From Larimichthys crocea (taxonomy: Eukaryota > Chordata > Actinopteri > Sciaenidae), in the NCBI RefSeq assembly GCF_000972845.2, contig NC_040016.1:495798-559797 (forward strand): a stretch of DNA of 64,000 bases. Reading direction: 5' to 3'. Position 1 is the first letter of the stretch, and every line of letters starts with the position of its first letter. The notes under the pieces are model-generated. The model saw nothing but the letters and a program-made list of their open reading frames with translations. It was not told the origin of the DNA and made no database searches. The translations under genes were made by a program, and so were the position numbers. Shown piece after piece: positions 11,001 to 25,960 of the stretch.

Positions 11001-14000
11001 TTTGTTCGCTGCATTTGGCTGACAAAAAAGTCAAACAAAGACCACTTAACGCCTGTGGTCACACAGACACAGAAACCTTGAATTGTCCTAAATTTAGTAC
11101 AAAGTGGGAATAAATCACCCTTCTAACATCTATAGTCGTCTGCATGTTCCATCTTGTTAACTCGTTTTGTGAGAGCACATTAAAATGGAGCTAAAACAAG
11201 ACTCTTGCCTCCAGTGTTAATGCTAAGCTACACTAAACACAGACAAGAGCTCATCAAACTGTGGGTAAGTTTATAATAAGAATAAACATTTTTCCACTGG
11301 ACTGATGGACTCACAGTTTGTCCTGAGGAACGATGGAGGGAAGAAGCTCTCATTCATCAGAGTCGGGAAGGGAAGGACACGAACCATGTAGTCAGTGTCA
11401 AAGGTCAAACCACTGAACGGCTGGCTGCTCAGCTTCTGTGTGAGTAAAAACAATTAATCAACAACAGATAATACAAAGAGGCTGATCACAGTGGAGACAT
11501 GAACACATCCATGGAGCATCTTTTGTCACTGTGGTGAATATCAAAGAGTTAGGGTTAGTCTGTTTACCGTTTATATCAAAAAGCATAATGTAGCAATAAT
11601 AATAAGTATCTGGATTAACTTTCAAATTTCAATACGTGTGTGGTGTAAGTTTATGATTGGTTAGTTATTTCTGGTCGTACCGTGTTCTTGTAGGAGAAGT
11701 TGAGCTGTCGAGGGTCTTTGAGGATGAGGTGTTGACACTGTTTCCCTTCTGGATTCTTCTCCAGATAAACTCTGAACCCTTTAATGTGTTCAATCCCTGC
11801 AGAGACACAAAAAGACGATCAGCCTCACATCCATCCTTCTAGTTTCCTTTCCTTTTCTCTTCCCCTTTCATCACCTCATATTCCTCACCCTTTACCTCTT
11901 CTCCCTGCTTCCCCTTTCAACTCGGACTTTCTTTCCTCCCTTGTTCCTTTCTGTTTGTTCCATTCACATCCCTTCTTTCCTCTCCTCATTTCCTTTCCTT
12001 CTCTGGCCTTGGTTCCTATCCTCCTCTCCTCTCTTACAGTCGTTGCTTGCTTCCTCACCTTCCTTTTCTTTGTTTACTTTCCTTGTTTACCCCTCTGCTC
12101 TCCTCCTTCTTTAGGGTTCCTTCTCTTCACTCCTTACTTCTCTCCTTGTTTCCTATAGTCTTCTTGTCCCTTCTCTTAAGATCCTTTGTTAATTTCCTCC
12201 ACTTGTTCCCTTTCCTCCCCTGTTCTTCACTGTGTTTACTCTTCTCATTTCCTTTACCCTCTCCTCTTCTATCCAAGTTACCTTCTCTTCGCGGTTTACA
12301 TTTCTAGCCCCATCAGTCCTTTCCTTGTTCCCTTCCTTTCCTCTCCTCTTCTTGTTTTCTATCTTTTCTCCTCATTTCCTTTTACCCCTACTATCCTCCC
12401 CTTTTATCTCCTCTACTCTTCTCCTTGTTTCCTCCCCTCCTCCTCTCTGCTCTTTGAAAACATGCCTGTGTTGTAATTACACCTTTACATCCACAGAACA
12501 TGTTTTTCCTATTAGCTCTGTGGGGAGTGGAGAAAGAGAGAGAGAGCGAGTGAGCGAGCGAGCAGTGGTCGAACAGGTTTTTCTGTCTTGAGGCAGATTC
12601 CTGAGCCTCTCTTTCTCGTTCTCTCCTGCAGTCGAGGACGGGCGAGGATGTTTTTGCATTTTAACGACAGCTGCAGCGTGACAGCAGGCTTGTGCTCGGT
12701 TGTTGTTTTTTCCCTTCCTTCAGTATCTGGTATATTTCTACATGTTTAAACTCTGATTAAAGGTATTTTTTTATTCGACATCTAAGCAGCACGTCTCTGT
12801 GGAAGATGAGATCAGTTTGCGATCGCTCCACCACTTTGGTTCAGACTAAAATATCAACAATTTATGTACACTACATGTTCCCGAAAAGATCCATCCTATA
12901 CTGATTTTGGTGACTTATGTCTTCAAGTGTCCTGTTTCATCTGACTAACAGCCCAAAGCTCAAAGATATTCACTCTGATATAAGAGAGAAAAGCAGCAAA
13001 TCCTCACACTGACGAACAATAATCGATTCGAAATATGGTTGCAGATTAAGTTTTCTAACATCAACACCTTCACTGTGAGCATTTAGCCCAAAGCATTGCT
13101 GTGAAAATACAGCCATGGACGCAGACTCTTATGCTGTGTCTCAATTCATGTACTTAAAGCAGTCAATTATATCAAAAGACAGTGTACTGTGAGTTCCAGG
13201 TTGGAGTTTAGCAAAGAAGAAGCTGTAAAATGTTGAGCAGCACTGCCCCCCTAAAATTACACAAACTACACCAGGAAATACAGTGTACTAGCAGAAGGAT
13301 CCAACTTCAAATACAGCATAGGTCAGGCATGGGCAAACTGTTCCACAAAGGGCCGGTGTGGCTGCAGGTTTTCCTTCCAACCAAACAGCAACATAACAGA
13401 CTTGACTCATTTAATCAACTGATCTCAGTCTTCAGAGAGTTGATTGGTCAAACTTTGTGCTCTTGGTTGGTTGGAACAAAAACCTGCAGTCACACCGTCA
13501 CTTTGTGGAACAGTTTGCCCATGCCTGGCATAGGTCATTTTCTGCCTTCTCTTTGTTTCCTTTTCTTTTCTCCTCCTCTCTTATCACCTCATATCTGGCT
13601 TATTCATCTTCTGTCCTTGATTCTTCACCCATTACCTCTTCACCCTGCTTCCCCTACTAACTCAGACTTTCCTCCCTTGTTCCCTTCTGTTTGCTCCATT
13701 TGCACTCCTTCTTTTCTCTCCTCATTTCCTTTCCTTCTCTGGCCTTGTTTGCTATTCTCTTGTCCTCTCTTACGAGCCTTGCTTATTCCCTTTGCTACCC
13801 TTGTCTACTCTCCTTACCCCCTCTCCTCTTCTCCTTTCTAGTGATGGTATGATGTTTAAAATATGATTTTACATGTTGATTTCATGTCTCCATAATGTTT
13901 TTTTTATGTAAGATCTAAGGCTGGGGATCTAGATTACATAATAACATCATGTAGAGTTTGATGCACTGTTTCTCATCTTTTGTGTTTAAGACTTTGTTTC

Positions 14001-17000
14001 CTGTGGGCACTGCACCACCACTATAGCTTTCATCCACCTGGTAAAAGTTCATGTCGATACAGGATTATGACTTAAGTGTAAAACACATCTGGCACATTGT
14101 ATACAAAAGTACAAACACCAGGTGCTGCAGGATGGACTAAACTAAAGAGGGCTGCATGTAGTGACTGCCGTATTTATCGTCTCTAAAGATTTAGAGAACT
14201 GCAGTCAATTCCCAAATTCTCAAACTAATTCATAATGAAAACAACATGAAATGATTGTGTAATACGATGAGGAACATGTTACTTCTGGCAGTCACATATT
14301 TCTTGTCATATCCTCAATACTCAACAATCCAGCACCAAATGAACCATATCGTTCAGCTGCTGCAGTCTGTAACATCGAATCAGAAAAGAAACTTTCACTG
14401 CTCGCTGTCACTTTTTCTTTCTCTAACTTTTGGAAATGTTTGATAAAAGATGAACACAATCACACAGGACCTGATCAAACATCCTGTTTTCACTTTACAC
14501 AAATAAAATCCACATATTCATCTCGTTCTGTGTTCAGGCTGCAGCAGGGTCTCCCAAACATCGGACACATGTTGCAGCTGTTACAGCTGAAGAAAAACAC
14601 ATTTTCAGCTCTCTCCAGTTCAGTTTGTTTTTAAAACTTCTAAAAACTTTAAAAGTTCTCAGCGAGAAAGAAGCAGAGGAGGTAATCTGATTTTTTAGAT
14701 GACATTCACGTGTGAGTTGGAACATTTCTGGAAGATTTTCTGTGTCTCTGTGGGAAAACAACAGGCTGTATTGTCACAGGCAGAGAGAGGTTCACCTTAC
14801 ACCGAGCGCACATACACATTCCTTCACGGTCAAATCGTGGTATTGTAGTGTGAGATGTGATCCTCTGCCTTATTCTCTTGGCCTGATCAAAGGGACACAC
14901 ACACACTCTCACACACACACTCTTACACACACTCTCACACACACACTCACAGAGCTGGGTAATCTTACGGATTTGAGCACTTTGAAGGTTTTACCTTCCT
15001 GCTCCTCCTCCCTCACTTCCCTTCCTTTCTCTAAACCTCTCCCTGTGGGGAAGCATGTAAGCAGACGATGGACAGACAGGTAAATGGACAGACACGTAAA
15101 CAAACAGGTACCTAGAGGGCTGGCAGACCAGTGGACGACCACGGCGGCCTGATCTTCACAAGCCAGGTGGCTAAAGGACACGTTGGTGACCTCATGGATC
15201 ACATGTTTCCCCAGCGGGTAGTTTAAAGAGCAGTCTGCAGGGCGAGAGACAAAGACAGTAACAGAGAGAGCGATCAACAATAGCATATACAACCACACCT
15301 GATTTAACACCCATGCTAGATGGTGACCTCATGAACCAGCAGTGGTGGAAGAATTACTCAGATCTTTTAAGTAAAAGTAGTGACACTGCCATATAAAAGA
15401 TGAGATAAACCTGGCCCCAATAAATAGCTAGATAGATAGATACGTTATTGTCCTTACAAGGATATTTGTTGCCACAGCCTGTACAAAGCCTCTCATACAT
15501 ACATAAATACAGAGACACATTAAACACGACAACATAACAACACAACATTGTTAAACAGCTTGGGCAGAGAGCCTGGACTGTATTTTATGGCAAATTTAAA
15601 ATTGAAAGGACTGATTTCATATTTAAACAGTCAGTGGGAATAAGTATAATCCCTGGATCCCAACGGGCATGACTCTGTGACGTTGTGACCACAAGTTTTG
15701 GTTCGTTCTCCGCTTGGCTTCATACCCACCAGGAGCGTTTTAGAAGCACAGGGTTTTGCCTGCCAGACTTTGTTAACTTGGTTCATTTTTTACCATGAGT
15801 AAGTATGCTAAATAGTTATTTAAATAGTTTTTCGTTTGACAGTTTTTTACTGAAATCTTTGTGCTGTTTCTGGGTCTGACTTCCCATCAGCTTGATCTGC
15901 TCTGTGCAGATTGACGAGCTGTTTGCAGCATCCGTCTGAGAACGGCCATGATCGAACAGCCAGCGCCACATATATTCAGAAATAGCTTCTGAAACCTGCG
16001 AGTGAGGTCACTCAGGCTCTGTTCATTCTTAATACTGTAGCAGATCAGCTACCAAAATGCCCTATATTGTCAGATATCTCCTGAATTTCACAGTAGGATC
16101 AATGAAGTAATTTTATTTGTTGATTATATTTTGTATTATTAATCCGAGCTGCAACTAGGAACTAAACATATCAAATAAATGTAACAGAATAAAAAGTTAC
16201 AGGTTAGGCTGAAAATTTGCAGAAATTAGAACACAAGTAGCTCAAGAAAATGTAATTAGTTACTATGCACTACTGTTAACACCCCTATAGAGTTTTATCA
16301 GTGTCTTCCTGTTCATCTGTTTTTTGTTGAAAGAAACAGCCGTGTTTGAATTGTTTGATTCCTTCATCGAAATCCAAAAGGTTGGGGACATAAAAACTTT
16401 TAAAAATAATGGAGATATTTTATATTTTTCTCATAGTCAAGACAAGACGTGAACAGTTGCTGTAAAAGACTAGCGATCACATCTTCAGATTTCCCAGCTG
16501 TCCCTCAGCTCTCCTTCATATTTTCTATAAACCACACCTTCACTCATTGAATCGCCTGTTGCTCCGCCCTCTCCCGATCCCTCTTGTTTTATCTTGTGAA
16601 GGACGACGATGGAGGAGCTGAGGAGGTGGAGGAAGAGGAGCAGCCAGCCATGAACTGAGAGGGATTGGAGGAGAAAAGATGGACTTAGGATGCAGAAAGA
16701 AAAGGGGCGTGAGCTCAGACACGACTGACTGCTCCTCTTTCCTCCTGACGGAGAGGATTGGGGTGAGGAAGAAGAGGAGGAGGATGATGGGACAGAGGAG
16801 CTTATGAAGGATGGAGATGACTGGAGGGGAGGTTAGGAGAGCATGGGATACGTCACGAATCACTGCTCCTCTTCCTCTCGCCTCCACAAAGCGGGGTCAT
16901 GTTCAGGGCTGAAGGAGAAGGTCACGGCTGGTCGCTCCTCGTCCTCCATCATAAAGCTCCTCTATGTAAGGATGACGTGAAGGTCGCAGCTTGTGCCTCC

Positions 17001-18467
17001 TCTTTGTATACGGAGACAAAGGGCAGGAGGAAGAGGAGGATAAAAGGGAGATGAGAGGACTAAAGGAGAAGTTCATCTTCATCTTTAGTTCTCACCTCCA
17101 TGCTCCTCTTCTTCCTCGTCTCAATACAGCTTAAGAATCAAGAAGTTGCAGCCCCTTACACACTCTTCTTCATCTTCATCTTCTCTTCCTCCTCGAAGTT
17201 TAAGGAGACAGTCACAGCTCACAGCTCCTCTTCTTCTTGTACTTTATCTCCTTTTTCCCCCCAATTTTGTTCCCTGTGCAATGTACAATGGCTCACAAAT
17301 TCATTTTTTTCCGCCCCATAATACACCTGGTCTCTGTCATTTTTATAAAACATTACTCAAACCGAAGCATAATGCATTTGTTGGGGACTATTTTCAGCCA
17401 CGGATTAATGCAGACTTGGTGCTCTAGGAGTAATATTTCCAGCTGCAGGATGTGGGATTAACTGATTCATCGTATTAGAAACACCCAGTGCAACAATGTG
17501 CCTCAACAATGCAGCTCTGTGGGCACAGAATCTCAACACACACGTGTGTTAAGATTTGCTGATCTCATCACCTTCCATTGGTGACCTAATAGAGGTCAAA
17601 GGTCAACAACAACAGAGAGGGATAGAGAGGAAGCCTCCATCCTCCTTCACCTTCCAGGAGCCAAGGATGAAGCTTGTGGAGGACGAAAAAGCGGAAAGGA
17701 AGCAGTGAGGTGTGTCACTCCTTCACACACACAATGAGCTAGTCCTGATTGTCATGCTAAAACACCTCAACGCTTCACTTTGGCTTAAAGTTTGTGAGTT
17801 TCAACACTTTTCATTTCATCTGTTAAGAACAGGATGCATCATTTCAGTGTCACATGACCTTCTGACCTCCACATTATTGGTGACCTGATATGTATTAAAG
17901 ATCAGATTAAATGAAAATGAAACATGAGAAAAGGAGTCATGGATGCAGCTGAAAGAACAACCCTCTGTTAACACTGAACAGTGATGATAAAAGAGTTTGA
18001 TGACAGGATCAACGACTCTAAATGTATTTTAAAAAGCACATAAACTGACCAAATCTGATCAAGTGAACAAAGTCTGGCAGGCAAGACGCTTCTGAAACGG
18101 TGAGGTTGGAACAGCGTAGCGGCTGCAACATGACGTAGGTGTGCCCAGCAGGGTACCAAAGTTATGTGAATAAATTTTGGATTTATTGCAGATTTTACAA
18201 GGTGGTTTGAACATGTTTTTGTTTTTTTAAATATTTTTAATCAGGATTCAATTAAAAACAGAAATAGTCAGCAGAGTTGGACTCTTAATCAGAAATCTAA
18301 GTTTTATTATAAACATCCCAGACACACAATCATAACCTGATACATAGAAATACAGTCCTCAGTGTGTTATTATATTAGAAAACAAATTAACCTGTTGATT
18401 GTTATTACACTTTAATTCGTTCTGATTTCTATTTTTTTCACTTTTTTTTCTTCCAGGAACGAAAATT

Positions 18468-18564
<97 letters not shown>

Positions 18565-19746
18565 ATCTGAAAGTGCTTCTCGCTCATGGTCACAGACAAA
18601 GGCAGGAGGCAGGGATCGGCTACGGCTCAGGAACTTGACTTTTAGAGAGAAAAGAACAAAAGATGAACAGGAGGAGGATGGTGGAGGTGGGGGAGGAGGA
18701 TGGGGGTGGAGATGAAGGGGGTGAGTGGGCTTTGGATTTTTCTGCTGGTTAACATGACAGAAATTCGAAAAATGGTTTCAGGCTCTGATCAAACTGTGTG
18801 ATTAAGTTTAATTTAAATGTTGTGACGCTGCAGCTTTGTTCTTTCAGGTGTCGAAATGTTCGGAGACATAAATAGAGACTGGCTGACATCACAATCACCC
18901 CCACAACTGATAAGTTTTACTGATAGGAGTTGATAGGAGTGATACCAAAATATTAGGTTGCATGGAATTGAGCCACTATCTGGGCAATTACCTAAAGTAA
19001 ACAGGGCTCCAGCACCTAAAAATTCAAGATAAACCAGAGTCATGAGCAGAATAAGAGAGGAACTCACTGTCAGCTCTAAAGGTGACGGCCAACCTGCGAC
19101 CTCCATCTGTACCAGACTGCACCTGAGAGAAAGAAAGACAACCACATCATGTTAAATATTTAAATCAAAAGTAATCCAAGCAGCTCTTTTAGATTAGTCT
19201 GACAGCATGTGCTTCAAATGGGACCAGATTTATTAAAATTACAGCCAGTAATGTAGCTTCACAATAAATTATGGAAACACCTCACATAGCACAGCTGCTA
19301 ACCTGTTGTTGACACTCTATGGCTGATCAAAGCAGAAACAACAAACTTCAATCAGATGACGTCCAGAAAAATCAACTGAATCTGACATTTCTCGGGTAAA
19401 AGTTGCCAAAAAACTAAAAAAGAAACTTGTCATTTAATTCAAAAAAGGATCCGGATCATCCTTCCACGCTCCACCCAGCAGCTCTATTTAATACAAAGGA
19501 CCGCAGATACAGTGACACATGATGAGCAGTGAGATAAGTTGAGGTGTGAACATCGACTCCCTTGTGGGCTACAGTTACCCAGAATCATTTTCTCAGTGAC
19601 CAAACACAAAGACACAAAGACATAGATTTTCATGAGGTATGTTTCAGCCTCGACCGTTTCAGCAGTTTTACATCTTTGACCTTGTTTTAATGTTCAAACA
19701 CACACACACACACACCAGGCCTTATTACAGAGGTGTCAGGCTATGG

Positions 19747-19786
<40 letters not shown>

Positions 19787-19834
19787 CTACACACACCTGA
19801 AACCAATCAGACAGACCCCCTATTGTGTATGTGT

Positions 19835-19894
<60 letters not shown>

Positions 19895-22800
19895 TATAGA
19901 GTGTACCATGCCTATAAGCAGCCACTGTACCTCAACAACCCATCCACACACACGTTTGTACTTAAATACTTGTGAAGACCCTTGTTGCCAGAATACATTC
20001 CCCAAACACTAACATCGACCCAAAGACCAGGTCTTAACCATCAAAAGTCTTTTGAAGAAGTGAGGACAGGATGAAATGTCTTCACTTTACAAGGCTCAGG
20101 CTCGTTTCAGGCTGTATCCAATGTTGCCGCAAAGACGCAGGTTTTTCCATTAATTTGAACGCGGATAGTGTGTTTTGGCTGAGGCTGAGAAGTTGAGCCA
20201 GATTGAACTTTTGTAGAAACGCAACCCAACGTCACACCACTGTGGCCAAGCAGACGATCAGACTAGTCAAAACCCTCCACAGTTAGCCTGAAATATCACT
20301 GAAACTGAGACTATCTAGGTGAATTCATGGACTAAACTCTGATACTCTACCTGTTGTGTCCTGGTTTTGTTAATTCCATGTACCCATCTTCTAAATCTGA
20401 GTCTGACTTGCAATTTATACTTCAAAATAGTGAGATGAAGAAGTTTAAATTGAGAGAGAAAGAGCAAGCAGTGGTCGAGTGACATAGACAGTCAATGAGA
20501 GTTTGGGAGCGCCAGTATGCAGACAGCCGGTGAATCAGCAAGATAAAAACATACTTTCTGATTATTTTATAGCAGTTAGCTTAACCCTGACCAATCAAAC
20601 CAGTCAAACCCCTCCACAGTCAGCATGAAATGTCTCTAAAACACGAAAAAGTTTCCTTTGGTTTGTGTCCAATAGCTTGAGAGAGAAAGAGCAAGCAGTG
20701 ATCGAGCGACATGTTCAGTGAATGAGAGCGCTGGCATCAAGTAAAAGGGAATTGGCAAAAATCATCGAAAATGAAGTTATTTTCTGATCATCTCATAGCG
20801 GTTATGTTGAGCACAAATAGACACATCCACCACACAACCCTGCAGTTATTTACCACAATGCTTGATTTGATCTGAATAGAACCTTAGAAATATGGAAGAC
20901 ACATCCTGTCATTTCTGTTTGTTAAAGGATGGTTCTCATTAACAAACAGAAACGAGCAGCATTGTATGTTGCTTATTTGAAAAATCTGACTCTACTTCTG
21001 TGCTCTGTTAGATTTGCATACAGTACTTACAAAGTCAGGTCACAGGACATTTTAGCAAAAGCTGTGCCTCTTCTTCACACTGAAATTTGAAAGTCTTCAG
21101 CTGAGTACACAACTAGTCGGCTAAATTACTGTAATTTCTTGGTGTTATGTCATTTTCTTTTCCGGCTCCACTGCCTACAGACATATTCACACATACAGAA
21201 TCTGACCACCTTACACTGACTACCTATTGCTTAAAGAGTTTATTTAAAGATTTGATTGATTACTTATAAAGCCCTGCGAGGCCTTGCCCCAAGTTATTTA
21301 GCAGCTCATTTGGTGCCCGATGTCCCTCATCACTTCAGTTCAGTGGTTTATTTTAAATGTGCTTATTGCTTTATTATGAAGCACTTTGTAATTATGTTTT
21401 GAAAGGTGCTGTATAAATAAAGTTTATTACTGTTATAATAATCGTTAAATTAATTAAATGGTCTGCCTCCAAAGAATGAGTCAGCAACACATTGAACCGA
21501 AGAAAGAGTAATAGGAAAAACAGCTTAGAGACTCTATATCTTAATGTGTAACTCGGTACATTAAGCATTTAGTCTGTGATTGTTGGAATAGTGGAAAGAC
21601 TAAACCAAGAAAGTTTAGATGAGTCTCAGTCTGTTTGCCCATTAAATTTGTTTAAAAAGCTGCTATTAGTTTGGTTAAATTCAGATGTATGGATGTATTT
21701 TTATGTTTAATAAGCAAAATATGTAAGAAGAAGTGTTTGTGTTTATTTTATTTTGCTCCAAAGAAATCTGAAATCATGTTGTCAATTTTATTTAAACTTT
21801 AAATGATTTTTTTTTTTTTTAAAGAGGACTCTGTTGACACTATCTTTTTAAATTAAAGGATTAAATACTTCAGTTTACCTCCACTGCTGACCCTTAACCC
21901 CGAGAGGTTTACGTGCTGCTGTGCACAGACGTCCAGCTGGCAGCATGAAATGGGAGGCTAATTAAAATCAAGGAGTTTCTCATTGACAGGAGAAATACTC
22001 AGACTTCCTGACTGGTTGCATTGTGACACTACTTCCTCCCCCCGAAACCCTAAAAAAAGTTCGGATAGGACTTTTCCTGGAGCATGTAGATTGGTAAATA
22101 AAAGGTTAAACCAGACCACCTGGAGGAAACCCACGCAAGACAAAGAGTGAACAGGCAAACCCCCAGAGATAGGTTCAAGCTGGGCGGTTCTGGACTTAAA
22201 CACCAGGAATATGGAGCTCCAAAGAGATTCTGCACTGTCAGGGCATGTTGCTTCTGAGGATGGTAGGACTATGAAGTCCAGTCGGAGTGACAGGTTTATA
22301 AGACATTTCTTATTATAGTTATAGCTCTTAATCATTTCATCTTTCACTGTGACAACTAGAAAGTAACCAGTAGACATGTATTTGATTGTCCAACACTTTG
22401 ATGACACACTTTTTCTGCTGAAGCCCTCTGTGTCTAGACCCCCACAGTGTCAATCAAGTGGAAAAGGAACAGCAGCACTGCATGAAATAGCATTTTACAT
22501 GCAGTGCTAAAACTAGCGAGTCATTAACTTCAAACATCAAGCAAGGTCAATAACACAATTCCCTTTAATTCTCTCACTTCCTTCTTCATCCCCTTTGTTT
22601 TTTTTTGTTTTTTTTGCCTCTGCCATTATGTCCATAGAAGCTCCTGAGCCTGGTTACACTTCCCCCTTGCCCAGCTCCTGTTCTGGCACAACACCGGCTC
22701 TGCTCTCCAGGCCTAAGCTCTGATTTCACAGCTATTAAACAGATTTTTTGGCTTGTTGTTAGGGATTGGGCGTCTTCCACTCTTGAGTAGATGCATCCCT

Positions 22801-23303
22801 TCTGGTTTAAAATGCACGCATGGATATTCTCTGTGTTGACACAGTGTGCTTACAGACAACATTCACTACAGCAGGTCTCCACCTAACGGGTGGAGTCATG
22901 AGCCTCTATCGGATAATGATGTGTTTGTAAAACATATCAGCAGTGACAAATCGGTCAACTTCAAGTATCAACTAGACATTTAGAAGGTCTCTAAATCACA
23001 TTCTGGCCCCGGTTAAAAAGAAGTACATTACTGAGATTTGCTTCAAGCTCACAGACTTGTAGATAAAACACAAGCAGCCCAAGCAGATTTGTCATAGTTC
23101 TAGCTCGACTCAGCTGACGTGTCGAATAAGTCCTGGATCCTTGTCTTTAGATTCAGGGTCGTCTTTTCTACCACTGTATGTCAGTTGTGACCCTGCCCAT
23201 CGCCATGAGCCAAACTCTCATACTTAACAACTAACATTTTTCAAACAGACACTTTTCTTCCTTCCTGTTGCCAGGTGTTTCTCACTATAATAATCATTAC
23301 CCT

Positions 23304-23387
<84 letters not shown>

Positions 23388-24559
23388 AAAAACCCTGAGG
23401 CCTGAACAGACTGAATCACATCAGTAAACAACCAAAGAAAAGAAGCCAAAAGAAGAAAAGACCAGTTCATTATTAGGAACAAAAAAAGAGCTGAAAACCG
23501 GCTGTAGGACGCCCAACACACAGTCAGCAGACACAGTGAACTTTTGTGAAACGTTGTGGGTTTGACTCCCTCGCTGAGGTTCACTTTTTAAAATGGTAAT
23601 AAAGGACAGAAATCAACTACAGATCTATAAACACAGGGAAACACATAAACTTGATCCCTGATGAGAGCAAAATTTCCCCCGGGAATCCCCAAACACACAC
23701 AGAATCAGTTCCTGTGGTAATCAGACAGCTAATTGCAGGCTCAGTTAGCCGAACATCAAGAGCAATTAATCACAGCGCTGCAGGGAAGGAAAGAGGGAGG
23801 GAGGAAAGGATATAAGGAGAAAGGAAAAGGAGGTTTCAGATTCAGGACAGGGAGCGAAGGATGATGGGAGAAGTAATCACCAACCCTGCAGAGGAGGAAG
23901 GAAGTGAGGAAGAAGAGAAGGAGGAATCTGATTAAACAGGAACTACTTCAATTACAGCTTTCAAGGTTCACGTAGCAGACTTCTCCTTTCCCTCATTTTG
24001 TTTGGGGCGACCAGACCAGTTCCAGATGTGGGACAGAGAACATGGGACACACTCTCAGCTGACCTTTAATCAACATACTGCTCATGAGCTGAAGTACAAA
24101 CAGTTTGAAAAGGTCTGTTTGGGGAACGAGGACGAGACAAAGTAGAAAAAAGATTTTTGATTTTCTTCACTCTGCATTACATTAGTGCACATCCTTAATT
24201 TATTTGGGACCACTTTAACCTGTTGTATGCCTGCACATTTTAAGTATTCTGTGAACATACTGTGAACTGAAGACAGCTGAAGAAGTGACTGAATGCGGGG
24301 AGAGAGAAATAGGAGAATGACATGCAGCAAAGGGACACAGGTCAGGTTCAAGCCCTGGGCCACTGCAGCAAGGACTGAGCCTTTGTACATGGGGCGGATG
24401 CTCTACCAATTGAGCTTGATTTCATCAATTTCAGATAAGACTTGAAATTTCTAAATTTCTGGTCTGAAAGAAGATGAACACCTGCTGCTTAGCAAAGTCA
24501 CCAAACAACCTAAAACTAATTTTTATTCTTACAAACGTGAGAAAGAAACAAATACTATC

Positions 24560-24600
<41 letters not shown>

Positions 24601-25912
24601 TAAGGGACCTATTATGCAAAGGCCTCAGGGCTCAAAACTCTGTCCCAATCCTCTTAATGTTTTCCTGTCTTACAAACACACACAAGCACACACCTCCAAA
24701 CACTACCATATGGGACAAGATGGCTGCACTGGAATATCTATGGGTGTATTGGGGGTTGGGGCAGTTTGCTAGACGGTACAGCACCGTGTTGATAAGGTTC
24801 AATCGGCTGCTAGTAACCAAAACCCCGGGTCAAAGTTATATTCTGGTAGATTGATATCTATAATACTAGGGATGCACTGATCCGATATTGGTATTGGTCC
24901 CAATATTGAAGAAAATTCTAGATCGGGTATCGGTGACAATGGGCTGATCCATACTGGCCGATGTATTCAGTTTAATTCTATGCTGTGCACTGTGAGTGAC
25001 GTCATATGCAAGCAACACGTCGTACGGAAGCCCACATCAAGTCTGATGTTGTCTTGCACAAAAGAATGATCCCAGTTTCCACACAATGAGACATACCATT
25101 TGTTACTGTAATTCTGTGCTGTTTTTCTGTATCGGTATTGGCTGATATTAAACCTCAGATATCGGTATCGGTGGTGAAAAAAGCGAATCGGTGCATCCCT
25201 ATATAATACCCAAATGGATCAGATCCGATCACCTGTTGCACCATTTTCATGTCCTGGTGTTTTCCACAAATAAAATGAAGCTTTACATCAGCTGGTCAGC
25301 TTCTTTTCAGTCACTATGAACACATAAACTGTGCGTCAGGCTGCGTTGAAACACAAAACAACTCTTCACAGAGAGAGAATTGAGTTTAAGAACAAACCAA
25401 GGTGACTATCTAACCTCCATCTCGCGTCTGAGAAGTTTCTTTGTTTTACTGTTTTGGAGTTTCAGTTTTAATGGAAAATTTATAAAGAACAAGGTTAGAT
25501 TTGTCCATATGTGTCAAGCAGATTTGCAAATCATCTGGAGGTACACACTGATGGAAAAAACAGATACTGTTAAATTGACTGCTGCCACACAGTGAAGAGC
25601 CGTTCCACCAGCGAGCCTGAGAAGACGTCAATCCAACAGATGATGTGAGGTTTCCAGTGTCTTTACCAATGATTCACAATTTAAATAAAAAAAACCTAAC
25701 TGACTGACTACAACCAGATGTATTAAATTTACTGTAGCCTGTTAAAATGTTAAATAAATGCTGCCCTGTGTCTCAAAAGTGAAAAGTAAATTGCCTCAGG
25801 TGACATTTCCCTGGTTATTTCTGATCTGCTGATTGATGCTGCTAAACAAAAAAATCTGATGTCTGCTCCAAAAGGAAAAAGCTGGAAACAAAAGTGAGGT
25901 GCAACAATGCAA

Positions 25913-25960
<48 letters not shown>

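Noticed and set aside
13230..13841. 203-codon plus-strand open frame
   Set aside because: It starts before the hAT MITE, crosses its whole palindrome and runs into the polypyrimidine tract. Composition is low-complexity Ser/Leu/Pro/Phe, with no splice-consistent neighbours.
18359..18556. Open frame of Val-Cys repeats
   Set aside because: It is a read-through of the (CA)n array. The same applies to the frames at 639-929, 19725-20012, 23306-23584, 25750-26076, 29209-29685 and 61905-62138.
22050..22407. Minus-strand frames of 61 and 149 codons in il17rd intron 1
   Set aside because: They are not splice-compatible with il17rd exons 1 and 2, which join perfectly without them. No domain was recognised, and shadow frames overlap.
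24285..24415. Functional tRNA gene on the minus strand
   Set aside because: A and B box-like words are present, but the arms do not pair well, and the unit continues into a SINE body that is repeated at 53565-53830.
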